Positions 36,978 to 46,989 are shown, counted from the first letter of the stretch. The stretch: 64,000 nucleotides of DNA from Kangiellaceae bacterium (GCA_026196875.1 JAPHTP010000013.1:1-64000); one strand, 5' to 3'. The notes: generated by a model from the sequence alone, not told the origin. Numbers and translations are program-made.

Positions 36978-37814
36978 CTATTTTTCTTCTATCAATCGTA
37001 TTCCACTCTTTTCAATTACTATTTTTCTTTGTTTGTACAGAGCGCCCAGTTCGGCTTTAAATACTTTTTTACTCACACCAAACTCTTGGTAGATTAGCTC
37101 AGGAGGGCTTTTGTCGTTTAGACTTGAGTGTCCCCTATTAGCTTCGAGTTTCTGAATAATTTTTTCTGCAAGCGATTCATTTTTTGAGTAGCCGGGCTGC
37201 TTAAGTGTGATATCCAACTTTTTATCCTGACGGACTTTTTTGACAAATCCCTTTAGGCTTTGGCCATAACGAAGTTCACGAAATATGTCCTCGTTATGCA
37301 ATACTCCCCAGAACTTTTTATTTACGATCATTTTGTAGCCTAAATCCGTTTCATCGCCAACCACTAAGTTGACGGCATCGCCATTTTTAAGACCGTTGCT
37401 CTCAGCTTTAATCACCTGATTTAGCTTTGTAGAAGCACACACTCTCCCGGTATTGTCCTCATAGACATGTACAATATGAAACTCGCCCACCGCCATACGT
37501 TGAGTTTGTTGGCCGAAAGGCACAAACAGATCTTTCGGTAAGCCCCAGTCCAAAAACGCGCCTACCTGACTGACCGAAACCACCTTTAAACAAGCTACGC
37601 CTCCCAACTCTACCCGAGGCCGTTTGGTCGTCGCCACAACTTCATCATGGGAATCTCGATAGAGAAAGACCTGGATTTTATCGCCTGCTTCACAATGTTT
37701 GGGAGTTTGCGCGGCAGGTAAAAAAACCTGGCCAAAATTCCCGCCGTGTAGAAATGTTCCACGGGCTGTTTTCTGGAGTATTTTAAGGAAATTAAATTGC
37801 CCGATTTTTGCCAT
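36978..37814 (-). CDS. CvfB-like S1-domain RNA-binding protein
   Basis: 278 residues. Three S1-type beta-barrels in tandem can be followed: a first near residues 10-65, a second at CLKVVSVSQVGAFLDWGLPK then DLFVPFGQQTQRM, and a third at KNGDAVNLVVGDETDLGYKM. The C-terminal ~60 residues are a winged-helix (IIQKLEANRGHSSLNDKSPP, then ELIYQEFGVSKKVFKAELGA). This layout is that of CvfB, an RNA-binding regulator. Cytoplasmic, monocistronic. Confidence 0.88.
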   Translation of the reverse strand: MAKIGQFNFLKILQKTARGTFLHGGNFGQVFLPAAQTPKHCEAGDKIQVFLYRDSHDEVVATTKRPRVELGGVACLKVVSVSQVGAFLDWGLPKDLFVPFGQQTQRMAVGEFHIVHVYEDNTGRVCASTKLNQVIKAESNGLKNGDAVNLVVGDETDLGYKMIVNKKFWGVLHNEDIFRELRYGQSLKGFVKKVRQDKKLDITLKQPGYSKNESLAEKIIQKLEANRGHSSLNDKSPPELIYQEFGVSKKVFKAELGALYKQRKIVIEKSGIRLIEEK

Positions 37815-37885
37815 GTAAATAGAATCCGGTGCTGAATATAGGCATTTTTCTGTCAGGCTCAGTTACGAACCCCAACAAAACCTGC

Positions 37886-38599
37886 CTATAAGGTTAAAAA
37901 CTCGCCGATTCTAACATAATCGCAGGCAATTTCGGTTAAAGATTGAGATTGATTTTTTACTCGTCCGTTTGGCGTTAACCAAGGTATCTCGGCCACTAAA
38001 GGACAATCCAATGATTTCTTGAGTGTGTGGATATTAGCTTGTTGCTCCAGCATGTTTGGATCAATGTGATTGGCGACCCAACCGACCAATTTCAATCCAG
38101 AGCTTTTGATTACTTGCTGAGTCAATAATGCATGATTGATGCACCCGAGTTTAAGTCCAACGACCAATAGTACATCAAGTTGCTCGGCTGTTGCATAGTC
38201 TGCCAGGGTCTGTTGCTCGTTTAACGGGACCAACCACCCGCCAGCCCCTTCTACTAAAATAAATTCGGCAGCTTCTGAGTCTAATTTGATTAATTCTTGT
38301 AACCTACCCACATTTAAATCCACAGACTCTTGCTGAGCAGCAATATGCGGCGCGATCGGTGACTTTAATGCAATTGGATTAACGCTTTGGTATTCAACTT
38401 GAGTATCGAGCACTTGAATGATTGCCCGCGCATCTTCATTACTCCATTTTCCATTAATCAACTCGCAACCAGCGGCAACAGGCTTATAAGCCATAACCTT
38501 TTTACCAGTCTTTTTTAAAGCTCGAATCAAGGCCACCGTGAAAAAAGTTTTACCAACTTCTGTATCGGTGCCTGTTATAAAAATCTTTTGTTGTCGCAT
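37886..38599 (-). CDS. bioD: Dethiobiotin synthetase
   Basis: 237 residues. It converts 7,8-diaminononanoate, CO2 and ATP to dethiobiotin. The P-loop is in FITGTDTEVGKTFFTVALI; the substrate-binding KPVAAGCE and the metal/phosphate site in LVEGAGGWLVPLNEQQTLAD are present. It is the last gene of the bioB-F-H-C-D run; the start is 53 bp after the bioC stop. No bioA is present in the window, so the preceding step must be encoded elsewhere. Confidence 0.95.
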   Translation of the reverse strand: MRQQKIFITGTDTEVGKTFFTVALIRALKKTGKKVMAYKPVAAGCELINGKWSNEDARAIIQVLDTQVEYQSVNPIALKSPIAPHIAAQQESVDLNVGRLQELIKLDSEAAEFILVEGAGGWLVPLNEQQTLADYATAEQLDVLLVVGLKLGCINHALLTQQVIKSSGLKLVGWVANHIDPNMLEQQANIHTLKKSLDCPLVAEIPWLTPNGRVKNQSQSLTEIACDYVRIGEFLTL

Positions 38600-38652
38600 A
38601 ATTCAATTACTAATTTAAAACCTGCCATCAAGGCTTGCTGCTATCCATTACC

Positions 38653-39513
38653 CTATTCTTCACGTCCTTTAGCAGGTTGAATCTCTACATCGTGGGTATG
38701 ATAGTCTTTTTGAGGCTGACCTTCTCTTTTCCAGGCGTGTCCATAAACAACTTCGTAGGTTGCGGGAAGTTGACCGTCTTGCCAACGAAATTTCTCATAT
38801 TCTGTTTTTAGTAGATTAAACTTCTTTTTTCCTAGCATGCCACGCGGGCGTTGACTATCCAGATTATGCGCGCCTATACCTTTAAGATCTTTCATCAGCC
38901 CCTTAATCGTTTTGTAAGTGAGGGTTATAACATCCCGGTCCATTACGGTATTTTCAAAACTGGCATTAAACACCGCATCACCGACAATATGCATATCAAC
39001 AAACTCATTGACATGTACTTGCTCGTCAACCCCGCGCCAGCTTTCTCGCAGCTCCATCAACGTATCCGGGCCAAGGGTTGAGAAGATCAATAGACCACCG
39101 GGTTTAAGCACTCGATGCAGCTCGGTAAATGTTTTATTGAGGTCTGGCACCCATTGGATTGTGAGGTTCGAAAAAACCAAATCGAATTGGTTGTCTTCAA
39201 ACGGCAAATTGTCAATGTCCGCCACCTGATAATCAATTTTTCTAAATAAGCTTTGTTGCTTACTCGCTTTTTCGATCATTCCCGGCGCGATATCTACGGC
39301 TGTTATTTTCGCTTTGGAATAATCTTGTTTAAGTTGGCGACTACAAAAGCCGGTACCACATCCAGCATCCAAAATTTTCTTTGGATTCAATCGCATATAT
39401 CCGAGTCTCTCGAAAGTTCGACTTGCAACTTCGTTCTGCAAAAACGCAAATTCATCATAAGTGTCGGCAGCTTGACTAAAAGACTGGGCGATCAAGCTTT
39501 TATCAATAGACAT
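38653..39513 (-). CDS. bioC: Malonyl-ACP O-methyltransferase
   Basis: 286 residues. It methylates the free carboxyl of malonyl-ACP so that the fatty-acid pathway can build pimeloyl-ACP. The SAM-binding motif is KILDAGCGTGFCSRQL with the following ITAVDIAPGMIEKA. The BioC-specific region (SNLTIQWVPDLNKTFTELHR, then VLKPGGLLIFSTLGPDT) is well kept. Its ATG overlaps the bioH stop by one base (TAATG), so translation is coupled with the esterase that removes the methyl group. Confidence 0.95.
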   Translation of the reverse strand: MSIDKSLIAQSFSQAADTYDEFAFLQNEVASRTFERLGYMRLNPKKILDAGCGTGFCSRQLKQDYSKAKITAVDIAPGMIEKASKQQSLFRKIDYQVADIDNLPFEDNQFDLVFSNLTIQWVPDLNKTFTELHRVLKPGGLLIFSTLGPDTLMELRESWRGVDEQVHVNEFVDMHIVGDAVFNASFENTVMDRDVITLTYKTIKGLMKDLKGIGAHNLDSQRPRGMLGKKKFNLLKTEYEKFRWQDGQLPATYEVVYGHAWKREGQPQKDYHTHDVEIQPAKGREE

Positions 39514-40331
39514 TAATTCCCCACCTCAACTAGTTGGTGCTCGTCTACGCTTTCAACATCCTCACCTAATAAAAACGCCTGTACGTCTCTAACAAATACT
39601 TCTGTGTTGGAGAGAAATGGGGCGTGAGCTGACTTTCGATAAATGATTGCCTTACTATTAGGGATGTGATTTTCCACATCTGCAGCGACTTTAGACGGCA
39701 CCAAAGAATCAAGACGCCCATACATACGTAATATGGGCAGTTTGAGTTCAACCAAACGATCAACTAAATTAATGTCATGTAAAATTTCTAGACCGCCTTT
39801 TAATGCTTTTTTAGAAGGTTGCCCATGAATAAATACGGTTTCCTTAAGACGCCTAACATCATCTTTTTGGGTAGCGCTCCCCATAGTTTGAATACCTAAA
39901 AAGCGAATTAAAGTTCCTTCATAATCTTCTTCTAGATACTGCATAAAAGATTCTAGTAATTGTGCCTGCATGCCATGCCAACTTTCATTGGCAACAAAGC
40001 TTGGATTGGATGCAACCGTGATCAACTTGTTGATCTTATCCGGGCATTTTAGAGTTAATGCAGTCGCCACTAACCCGCCTAGGGACCAGCCTAATAAATA
40101 GCACTCTTCCGGCAGAATCGCTTCAACCGACTCAACCAAATAGTCTAAGGTATAGTCTCCGTTATGAACCGGACTATAACCAAAACCTGGAAGATCTACA
40201 TTGTAAACCGTAAAGCTCTTCTCTAACTGCGGTAGTACCGTTTCCCAGATCCCACCGTGCAATCCCCAGCCATGTAGTAGGACTAAAGCTGGCCCGCTAC
40301 CAGATTGTTTTACAAAAGGTAATAACTTCAT
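39513..40331 (-). CDS. bioH: Pimeloyl-ACP methyl ester carboxylesterase
   Basis: 272 residues. It hydrolyses pimeloyl-ACP methyl ester, ending chain growth. Alpha/beta hydrolase motifs: LVLLHGWGLHGGIWETVLPQ, nucleophile elbow LGWSLGGLVA (Ser ~82), the Asp in GRLDSLVPSKV and the His in KSAHAPFLS. The C-terminus is slightly longer than E. coli BioH (256). Having bioH inside the bio operon, directly before bioC, is a common alternative arrangement. Confidence 0.94.
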   Translation of the reverse strand: MKLLPFVKQSGSGPALVLLHGWGLHGGIWETVLPQLEKSFTVYNVDLPGFGYSPVHNGDYTLDYLVESVEAILPEECYLLGWSLGGLVATALTLKCPDKINKLITVASNPSFVANESWHGMQAQLLESFMQYLEEDYEGTLIRFLGIQTMGSATQKDDVRRLKETVFIHGQPSKKALKGGLEILHDINLVDRLVELKLPILRMYGRLDSLVPSKVAADVENHIPNSKAIIYRKSAHAPFLSNTEVFVRDVQAFLLGEDVESVDEHQLVEVGN

Positions 40332-40442
40332 TGCAATAACTTTTTCTCGTAAAAACCCAATATTTCTTAAAAAACTAATCTCTTAGAAACTAAACTCTTA
40401 ATAAACCCGAAACACTCGCAAACTCGGCTGAGTAATTCTCGG

Positions 40443-41624
40443 CTAAACTTCACTTGAAGCATCAATAGTGTTATCCAAAGCCACTTTTAGATTCTCTACC
40501 AACAAATTGATTTGCTCAAAAGTATGCGTTGCCGAAATGGTAATTCTTAAACGCGCGGTATTCTTTGGAACCGTTGGTGGTCTTATTGCGCCAACCAATA
40601 TACCTTGCTGTTTTAGGTAAGTGTTAACCTGCATCAAACGTTGATTGCATTTAACTAATACAGGTTGTATCGGCGTTTCCGAAGGCAATAACTCAATCTG
40701 TTGCTGTTCACACAGTTTTTTAAACTGGGCGATGTTTTGATGAAGCTTTTGCCTCAAATCAGATTGCTTAATCAGCGCTTCAAGATTTGCCAAATTGGAT
40801 GCCGCAATAGGTGCGGGCATAGCCGTCGTATAAATGTAGCTTCTCGCGGTTTGCACCAGATACTCAATTAGCACTTGTTCACCAGAAACTACCGCGCCAT
40901 AACCGCCAAGGGCTTTTCCTAAAGTAGAAATTAACACAGGCAAATCCTTTTGAGTTAAATGAAAATGCTCCGTACTACCTCTGCCGGACTCACCCAATAC
41001 CCCAAATCCATGAGCGTCATCGACGATTAATGTCGCTCCATATCTACGACATAATTGACTGATTTCAGTTAATGGTGCTATATCGCCATCCATACTAAAG
41101 ACACTATCAGTAACTACGAAAGTGTTTTGAGAAGAGCGAGACAAACGTTTTTGGAGTGAACCGATATCACAATGCAAATATCGCAGCGACTCGGCTTCGC
41201 TTATTCTGGCGCCGTCAATCAATGACGCATGATTCAGTTTGTCGGCCAGAATTAAATCACCTTTGCGGCAAAGCGCTTGCAACACGCCAAGGTTAGCCAT
41301 ATATCCGGTGGAGAATAGAAGAGCCTTATCTCGCTGCAGAAATTCTGCAATAGCCACTTCAAAGTCTTGGTGTGGCAATTGATGCCCGGTGACAAGATGA
41401 GAAGCACCGGCACCAACCCCATATTTATTAATTGCTTGTGCACAAGCATGTTGTGCAGATGGGTTAACCGCTAGCCCTAAGTAGTCATTAGCAGCAAAAT
41501 TAAGCAGGTCGGTTCCGTCGACCACAAGATTAACTTGCTGCGCAGATTCAACTAGTTGACGCTCTCGCAGTAAACCATCGTGCTTACGCTGCTCGAGTTG
41601 TGCTGCTAAATGTTTAAACCCCAT
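40443..41624 (-). CDS. bioF: 8-amino-7-oxononanoate synthase
   Basis: About 393 residues. A PLP enzyme that joins pimeloyl-ACP and alanine with loss of CO2. The PLP lysine lies in ISTLGKALGGYGAVVSG; other family marks are NDYLGLAVNPSAQHACAQAI, GAGASHLVTGH and VDDAHGFGVLGESGRG. An in-frame TTG at 41642 would add six residues; ATG 41624 is preferred. The gap after bioB is about 20 bp and the gap before bioH about 110 bp. Confidence 0.95.
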   Translation of the reverse strand: MGFKHLAAQLEQRKHDGLLRERQLVESAQQVNLVVDGTDLLNFAANDYLGLAVNPSAQHACAQAINKYGVGAGASHLVTGHQLPHQDFEVAIAEFLQRDKALLFSTGYMANLGVLQALCRKGDLILADKLNHASLIDGARISEAESLRYLHCDIGSLQKRLSRSSQNTFVVTDSVFSMDGDIAPLTEISQLCRRYGATLIVDDAHGFGVLGESGRGSTEHFHLTQKDLPVLISTLGKALGGYGAVVSGEQVLIEYLVQTARSYIYTTAMPAPIAASNLANLEALIKQSDLRQKLHQNIAQFKKLCEQQQIELLPSETPIQPVLVKCNQRLMQVNTYLKQQGILVGAIRPPTVPKNTARLRITISATHTFEQINLLVENLKVALDNTIDASSEV

Positions 41625-41645
41625 CTTGCAGTGACCAGTCAAACG

Positions 41646-42782
41646 TCATTTTGCCGCGTCGTAAAACATTTTGTTTTCTGGTTTAGCATTTTGAGCCGCG
41701 GCGTCTATTTTAGCTTGTTCTTCGGCAAGCGTGCGCGGACACGGATTGGTCTTAGGTGTGCCGCCTTCAGGTTCAATGCCTAAACGTTCGAATAATTTTA
41801 GATCATGATTCATATCCGGGTTTTCAGTAGTCAGCAGTTTTTCGCCGTAAAAAATAGAATTTGCACCGGCAAAAAAGCACATGGCCTGCATTTCATCAGA
41901 CATACTTTCACGACCGGCAGAAAGGCGCACGTAAGATTTAGGCATCACAATTCGAGCAATAGCAATCATACGAATAAATTCGAATGGATCGAGCTCTCGG
42001 GCATCTTCTAATGGCGTTCCTTTTACCGCAATCAGCTGATTGATCGGCACACTTTGCGGATGCTCAGGCAGGTTGGCTAATTCTCGGATCAGGTTCAGGC
42101 GATCGTTTAAAGTCTCTCCCATTCCCAAGATCCCTCCGGCACAAACTTTAATACCAGCCCCGCGAACACTTTGCAGGGTATCGAGACGATCTTGGTAAGT
42201 TCGCGTGGTAATAATCTCACTATAATATTCGGCAGAGGTGTCCAGGTTATGGTTGTAATAGTCTAAACCAGCATTTTTAAGTTGCTCTGCCTGGTCGTCG
42301 TTGAGCATTCCAAGCGTAACGCAAGTCTCCATATCGAGCGCTTTAACGGCTTTAATCATCTCAAGCACCGCTGGAAAATCTTTACCCCGAGGGCTCCGCC
42401 ACGCTGCGCCCATGCAAAAGCGGGTTGCTCCAGTCCGCTTAGCCGCCTTGGCAGACTTAATCACTTCGTCTATCGCAACCAGTTGCTCTTTGCTTAATCC
42501 GGTATTGTAATGGCCCGATTGTGGACAATATTTGCAGTCTTCGGGACAAGCGCCAGTCTTAATACTCATCAGAGTCGAAGTTTGGACCGTGTTCTGATCA
42601 AAATTTTGACGATGGACGGTTTGTGCCTTAAACAGCAAATCATTTAGGGAGAGGCGGTAAAGCTCTTTAATTTCAGTAAGTTGCCAATCATGGCGAATAT
42701 CTGAAGCGGAGCTGCCTGTAGCCCTATTTACATCTGAATTATTTTCCGAATTGGAATTGGATAAAGGAGCTGAATGCTGCAT
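41646..42782 (-). CDS. bioB: Biotin synthase (radical SAM)
   Basis: 378 residues. It inserts sulfur into dethiobiotin. The radical-SAM cluster is [16 protein letters not shown] (CxxxCxxC); the [2Fe-2S] ligands lie in [19 protein letters not shown] and the later [10 protein letters not shown] region. ATG 42782 gives a longer N-terminus than E. coli (346 residues); the frame stays open to 42848 but that start would overlap the promoter and comF start. A likely promoter is listed separately. First gene of the bio operon. Confidence 0.95.
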   Translation of the reverse strand: MQHSAPLSNSNSENNSDVNRATGSSASDIRHDWQLTEIKELYRLSLNDLLFKAQTVHRQNFDQNTVQTSTLMSIKTGACPEDCKYCPQSGHYNTGLSKEQLVAIDEVIKSAKAAKRTGATRFCMGAAWRSPRGKDFPAVLEMIKAVKALDMETCVTLGMLNDDQAEQLKNAGLDYYNHNLDTSAEYYSEIITTRTYQDRLDTLQSVRGAGIKVCAGGILGMGETLNDRLNLIRELANLPEHPQSVPINQLIAVKGTPLEDARELDPFEFIRMIAIARIVMPKSYVRLSAGRESMSDEMQAMCFFAGANSIFYGEKLLTTENPDMNHDLKLFERLGIEPEGGTPKTNPCPRTLAEEQAKIDAAAQNAKPENKMFYDAAK

Positions 42783-42820
42783 AATGGATCGACGCCTAAT
42801 ACGGATCTTAAAGGCGCCCG

Positions 42821-42848
42821 ATCTTAAGCTAGAGGAGTTAACTGTCAA
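42821..42848 (-). promoter_or_regulatory. Probable bioB promoter
   Basis: On the minus strand TTGACA (42848-42843) is followed after 16 bp by TAAGAT (42826-42821), about 40 bp before bioB ATG. A direct repeat gatcttaa occurs twice across the -10 region, at ~42814 and ~42820. I do not find a canonical BirA operator (TTGTAAACC type) in the 69-bp gap to comF. Confidence 0.55.
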
Positions 42849-42851
42849 GGA

Positions 42852-43622
42852 ATGACAAGCCCAAAAGTTAACACTTGGTCACTTTTTGACCTACCATTAA
42901 AATTTTTACCTTCGAGCGAATGTACTCTTTGCAAACAACTGGTTATTCCTCGAAAAGAACCTGATCCTCAAAAAACAGCCGGTAAAAGCTCCGATAGTCA
43001 TCTGCTCTGTGTAGAATGCCACGATCGACTGCCCCGGCTAAGCAGCTCTTGCCAAGTCTGTTGTATGCCTTTAACGGTAACTCAATCCGTATGTGGCGGT
43101 TGTTTACGGCAAGCCCCATTTTTCCAGAGGACAATTGCAGCATTTCACTATGAACCTCCTGTAGATAGCTTTATAACCGCACTTAAATTTAACCACCAAT
43201 TCCAATTTATCCCGCTACTAATTCGCTGTTTAATCGAAAAAATTGGGGAAAACCATGATTTCTCCTCCATACCCACGCTCGTTCCTGTTCCTTTACACAC
43301 TAGGAAATTGAGACAGCGCGGTTTTAACCAGGCGTATGAAATTAGTAAGTACTTAGCAAAGTCACTAAATTTGAAGATTAATACCAAATTAGTCCGGCGT
43401 ATCAAGCAAACGTCTGCTCAGTCTGATTTGGATGCAACCGCGCGACGCAAAAATATGCGGGGAGCTTTTCAGATCGAAGCCAAAGCTCCTAAATTCTGCA
43501 TAATTGTCGATGATGTGATGACTACCGGCGCCACCACTAACGAGCTAGCCAAATCGCTATTAGCTGCTGGCGCCCAGAAAATTCACGTTTGGTGTTTAGC
43601 TCGCGCCTACAATGTGGATTAG
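42852..43622 (+). CDS. comF: ComF-family phosphoribosyltransferase-like protein
   Basis: 256 residues. The N-terminal zinc region holds paired cysteines ([36 protein letters not shown]). The C-terminal half is a type-I phosphoribosyltransferase-like domain with a good PRPP motif, [20 protein letters not shown]. The family (ComFC/GntX) is linked to DNA uptake and processing of incoming single strands. It is divergent from bioB with a 69-bp gap, the usual neighbourhood for comF in gammaproteobacteria. Confidence 0.92.
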   Translation: MTSPKVNTWSLFDLPLKFLPSSECTLCKQLVIPRKEPDPQKTAGKSSDSHLLCVECHDRLPRLSSSCQVCCMPLTVTQSVCGGCLRQAPFFQRTIAAFHYEPPVDSFITALKFNHQFQFIPLLIRCLIEKIGENHDFSSIPTLVPVPLHTRKLRQRGFNQAYEISKYLAKSLNLKINTKLVRRIKQTSAQSDLDATARRKNMRGAFQIEAKAPKFCIIVDDVMTTGATTNELAKSLLAAGAQKIHVWCLARAYNVD

Positions 43623-43939
43623 CGGAGTTTAATCGTCGGTTCATCGACCCAAAGGGCAAAACTCAAATACAAACCAATCGATCAATTCGCCATTTATTTG
43701 GGCTATGCTTTTCTTAGTTGACTGCGCAGGGAGGCCCAAATGTCTCCGCGCGTCTTATTTTGTTACTGACATATTTTTTATTCGGCTTAGTTAGATGCTA
43801 CACTTGCCACATCCATTACGCTGACCTGCAGATTGTAGCTATAACCGTGTAGTAAAGGCTAAGTGCCTAAAGTCAGCAGTTTCACTTTGATCCGGAATTA
43901 GTTACACCAATCTTTATTCCGAATAATCAGGAGCCCTGT
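43623..43939. other. 317-bp intergenic region
   Basis: Between comF and the MATE gene. No gene, terminator or clear promoter was recognised. The right end holds the ribosome site of the TTG-started MATE gene. Confidence 0.4.
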
Positions 43940-45268
43940 TTGGTTTCACGCGAACGTTCGTCTCAAATTTTTCAGATCGCACTGCCGATTATTGGTGGCA
44001 TGATTTCTCAGAACATCCTTAATTTAGTGGATGCCGCAATGGTTGGCCAGCTGGGATCTACCCCGCTCGCTGCCGTCGGTCTAGCAAGCTTTATTAACTT
44101 TGTAGCAGCCGCAGTGTTTATGGGAATGGCCGCAGGTGTGCAAGCAATGGTGGCACGGCGTATTGGTGAAGGCAGAGAAAGTGAAGCTGCTAATCCGTTA
44201 AATGGCGCGTTACTAACTATCCTAATTGCGTCAATACCCATAACCTTAGTACTCACTTATTTTAGTGAACCAATCATGTCACTTGTCAATGACGATCCCG
44301 GTGTGGTTGAACATGGCGTTGCTTATTTAGATGCGCGACTCATCGGCATTATGGCTGTAGGCATGAACTTTAGTTTTCGCGGTTATTTAAGTGCAATTAA
44401 AATGACTCAGTTCTACTTTAAAACGCTGATCATAATGCACAGTCTGAACATTTTACTGAACTACCTGTTAATCTTTGGCAACTGGGGATTTCCCGAATTA
44501 GGAACTCAAGGCGCTGGACTGGGAACCACGCTCTCCATGTTCGGTGGAACGTTTCTCTACTTTTTTCTGACCATAAAATACACCGGCCGATACGGGTTTG
44601 GCATTCACTTGCCGCACAAGGAAACATTAATTCAAGTACTAAAAATTTCTCTGCCTTCCTCGGCACAACAATTATTTTTCGCGCTTGGATTTACCACCCT
44701 TTTCTGGATTGTCGGTCAGATCGGTACGCCTGAACTTGCTGCAGCCAATGTGTTAACAACCTTAACTTTGGTCGCAATATTACCGTCAATTGCATTTGGT
44801 ATGAGCTCCGCCACCTTGGTTGGACAAGCACTAGGTCGAAAGGATGTTGAAGATGCCTATCAGTGGGCTTGGGATACTACCAAAATTGCCAGCATCGCAA
44901 TCTCTCTTATCAGCATTCCAATGCTGTTCATCCCGGAAGTATTACTCGGCATTTTCTTGCACGAACCGGAGGTTATAGAGATAGCCAAAGTTCCTTTGCA
45001 ACTTGTCGGTATCGCGATTGTTATTGATGCGGTCAACCTGGTTTTAATGTCTTCGTTACAAGGCGCCGGCGCCACTAAAATAACCATGGTAGTAGGTGTT
45101 GTATGCCAGTGGTTAATATTCTTGCCTTTAGCTTGGATCATTGGTCCCTATATGGGAATGGGATTAACCGCGATTTGGTTAACTCAAGGACTCTATCGCC
45201 TGTTTCAAACTTTCTGGTTCGCTTCTCTATGGAATAAGCGGCAATGGGCAGAGATTAAATTACACTGA
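43940..45268 (+). CDS. MATE-family multidrug exporter (NorM-like)
   Basis: 442 residues with 12 transmembrane helices, the standard MATE length. The N-terminal signature is FQIALPIIGGMISQNILNLV followed by DAAMVGQLGSTPLAAVGLAS. The two six-helix halves are clear, the second beginning near residue 225 (LIQVLKISLPSSAQQLFFAL). It exports cationic drugs using the Na+ or H+ gradient. The start is TTG, supported by AGGAG six bases upstream; no ATG lies nearby in frame. Confidence 0.92.
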   Translation: MVSRERSSQIFQIALPIIGGMISQNILNLVDAAMVGQLGSTPLAAVGLASFINFVAAAVFMGMAAGVQAMVARRIGEGRESEAANPLNGALLTILIASIPITLVLTYFSEPIMSLVNDDPGVVEHGVAYLDARLIGIMAVGMNFSFRGYLSAIKMTQFYFKTLIIMHSLNILLNYLLIFGNWGFPELGTQGAGLGTTLSMFGGTFLYFFLTIKYTGRYGFGIHLPHKETLIQVLKISLPSSAQQLFFALGFTTLFWIVGQIGTPELAAANVLTTLTLVAILPSIAFGMSSATLVGQALGRKDVEDAYQWAWDTTKIASIAISLISIPMLFIPEVLLGIFLHEPEVIEIAKVPLQLVGIAIVIDAVNLVLMSSLQGAGATKITMVVGVVCQWLIFLPLAWIIGPYMGMGLTAIWLTQGLYRLFQTFWFASLWNKRQWAEIKLH

Positions 45269-45340
45269 TGAAATCGCAGCAATTAAATTGCACTAATCAG
45301 ATTACGATAATATAAGAATAACTTGGCGAAAATTCATACT

Positions 45341-46327
45341 ATGTCAGCGAAAAACGAAGCGCAAGATTTCTATCAATTAACTCCGGATCAAGTTTTGGAT
45401 TCACTTGAATCAATCGGATTACAACCTGAAGCTGCTCTACTTGCGTTAAATAGCTATGAAAACCGTGTTTATCAATTCCGCGATTATGACGACAATAAAT
45501 TTGTGGTCAAATTTTATCGACCTAACCGTTGGTCAGATGAACAAATAATGGAAGAACATCGCTTCAGCTTCGAACTAGCTGAAGCTGAGATACCTGTAGT
45601 AGCACCAATCCAAAGTCAGGGTAAAAGTCTGTTTCAATACCAACAATTTCGTTTTGCAGTTTTTCCCTGCAAAGGCGGCCGTACTCCCAATTTAGATGAT
45701 GATGATACTTTGGTTTGGCTTGGCAGATTCATTGGACGAATTCATTTACTTGGAGAATCAGATTTATTTTCTCAACGGCCGACAATATCGATGCAAGAGT
45801 TTGGCTTTGAAAGCGTCGATTACTTACTCCAGAACGACTTTATTCCATCTCACATATTAGAGTCTTACTCAGTTTTAGCTAAACAAATTTTGGAAATCTG
45901 CCAGCAGAAGTTCTCGCAAGTAGGAGAATATGAAAAACTCCGTCTGCACGGAGATTGTCACCCTAGCAATGTATTATGGACCGATGACGGCCCACACTAC
46001 GTGGACTTTGACGACAGTCGTAACGGTCCTGCGGTGCAAGATCTTTGGATGCTAGTAACCGATAACTCAAATAAACACCAATGGAACAAATTACTTGAGG
46101 GCTATGAAGACTTTCGTGAGTTTGATGATAGAGAATTAAACTTAGTGGAACCGCTGCGAGCACTACGCATGCTCAATTACAGTGCATGGCTCGCCAGACG
46201 TTGGGAAGATCCTAGCTTCAAGCATAACTTTCCATGGTTTAACACCTCTAGATACTGGGAAGAGCAAGTGCTCTCATTAAAAGAACAACTAGCTGAATTA
46301 CAACATAGTTCATCATTTAATTATTAA
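45341..46327 (+). CDS. srkA: Stress response serine/threonine protein kinase SrkA (YihE)
   Basis: About 328 residues. The APH/choline-kinase-like fold of SrkA is clear: ENRVYQFRDYDDNKFVVKFY near residue 50 (ATP Lys), RPNRWSDEQIMEEHRF, and the catalytic loop LRLHGDCHPSNVLWTDDG followed by HYVDFDDSRNGPAVQDLWML. SrkA counters toxin MazF-mediated death and stress in E. coli. A TTG at 45323 would add six residues; neither start has a strong ribosome site. Monocistronic. Confidence 0.92.
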   Translation: MSAKNEAQDFYQLTPDQVLDSLESIGLQPEAALLALNSYENRVYQFRDYDDNKFVVKFYRPNRWSDEQIMEEHRFSFELAEAEIPVVAPIQSQGKSLFQYQQFRFAVFPCKGGRTPNLDDDDTLVWLGRFIGRIHLLGESDLFSQRPTISMQEFGFESVDYLLQNDFIPSHILESYSVLAKQILEICQQKFSQVGEYEKLRLHGDCHPSNVLWTDDGPHYVDFDDSRNGPAVQDLWMLVTDNSNKHQWNKLLEGYEDFREFDDRELNLVEPLRALRMLNYSAWLARRWEDPSFKHNFPWFNTSRYWEEQVLSLKEQLAELQHSSSFNY

Positions 46328-46750
46328 AACTAATAAGCTCTTGCTTGTTAGTTCTGAGCTCATTATCAAACGATTGAAGTCCCTCATGTACTATGTCTTA
46401 TACCATCCTGTTTCAGTATCAATTTGCAACATAACATCGAGACCGTTCAGGCCAGAGAGCAAGTGTGGCTGAGCTATATATACGATGACGCCATTGATGG
46501 AGCAAACCTCAATCCGCGGCAGAGCAGTAGCGCCCCCAAGACATCAAAACAATCAGTCTCTTTCAAATGATATAAATTCGATAGATTTCACCCCGTTTTC
46601 AATTTCACCCCGTTTGTCCTTTCATTCAACATGGTGCTTGGATAAATTTTAGCTAAAACACTCTATAGAGCGCCCTAACGTCATTGTTCAGGTAACATTC
46701 AGTTTTGTGCGTTTAACTTATTAGCTATCGAAATGAGAAGGTAATTCGTT
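46328..46750. other. 423-bp intergenic region
   Basis: Between srkA and the small ORF. A 13-bp direct repeat, tttcaccccgttt, occurs at 46586-46598 and 46603-46615. No gene was recognised. Confidence 0.4.
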
Positions 46751-46888
46751 ATGAGGCGAGCAATAAAATACGCAGAGTCCAATCAATTCCGCGCCGAATC
46801 CAGTAGGGGAATCAACGATGGAATTAACCGACTCTTTTTCGGGTTGTTTATGATCTGCCTGATAGTAGCTCAAAATCTAGCCTATTGA
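46751..46888 (+). CDS. Candidate small membrane protein, 45 aa
   Basis: The frame encodes a basic, polar N-terminus (MRRAIKYAESNQFRAESSRG) followed by one hydrophobic segment (LFFGLFMICLIVAQNLAY). GAGAAGG lies nine bases before ATG. A G+C-rich hairpin and a strong terminator follow within 100 bp, making a neat single-gene transcription unit. The architecture suits a single-pass small membrane protein. No homologue is known to me, so chance remains possible. Confidence 0.45.
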   Translation: MRRAIKYAESNQFRAESSRGINDGINRLFFGLFMICLIVAQNLAY

Positions 46889-46916
46889 CCTTTTCATTTC
46901 GTTTAATAGATTAAAA

Positions 46917-46949
46917 CGGTCCGAATTCCCCACACAACCGTTCGGACCG
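46917..46949. other. Perfect 9-bp hairpin
   Basis: Arms cggtccgaa (46917-46925) and ttcggaccg (46941-46949) around a 15-nt loop, directly before the terminator. Possibly part of the same 3' end structure. Confidence 0.5.
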
Positions 46950-46957
46950 CTTCTCCA

Positions 46958-46989
46958 AAGCAAGTTGCAGTTTAACTTGCTTTTTTTTT
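46958..46989 (+). terminator. Strong Rho-independent terminator
   Basis: Nine-bp stem aagcaagtt/aacttgctt with a 7-nt loop leading straight into nine Ts. Confidence 0.85.

Noticed and set aside
42783-42851. BirA operator between bioB and comF
   Set aside because: Searched by eye for a TTGTAAACC-type inverted repeat; none present.
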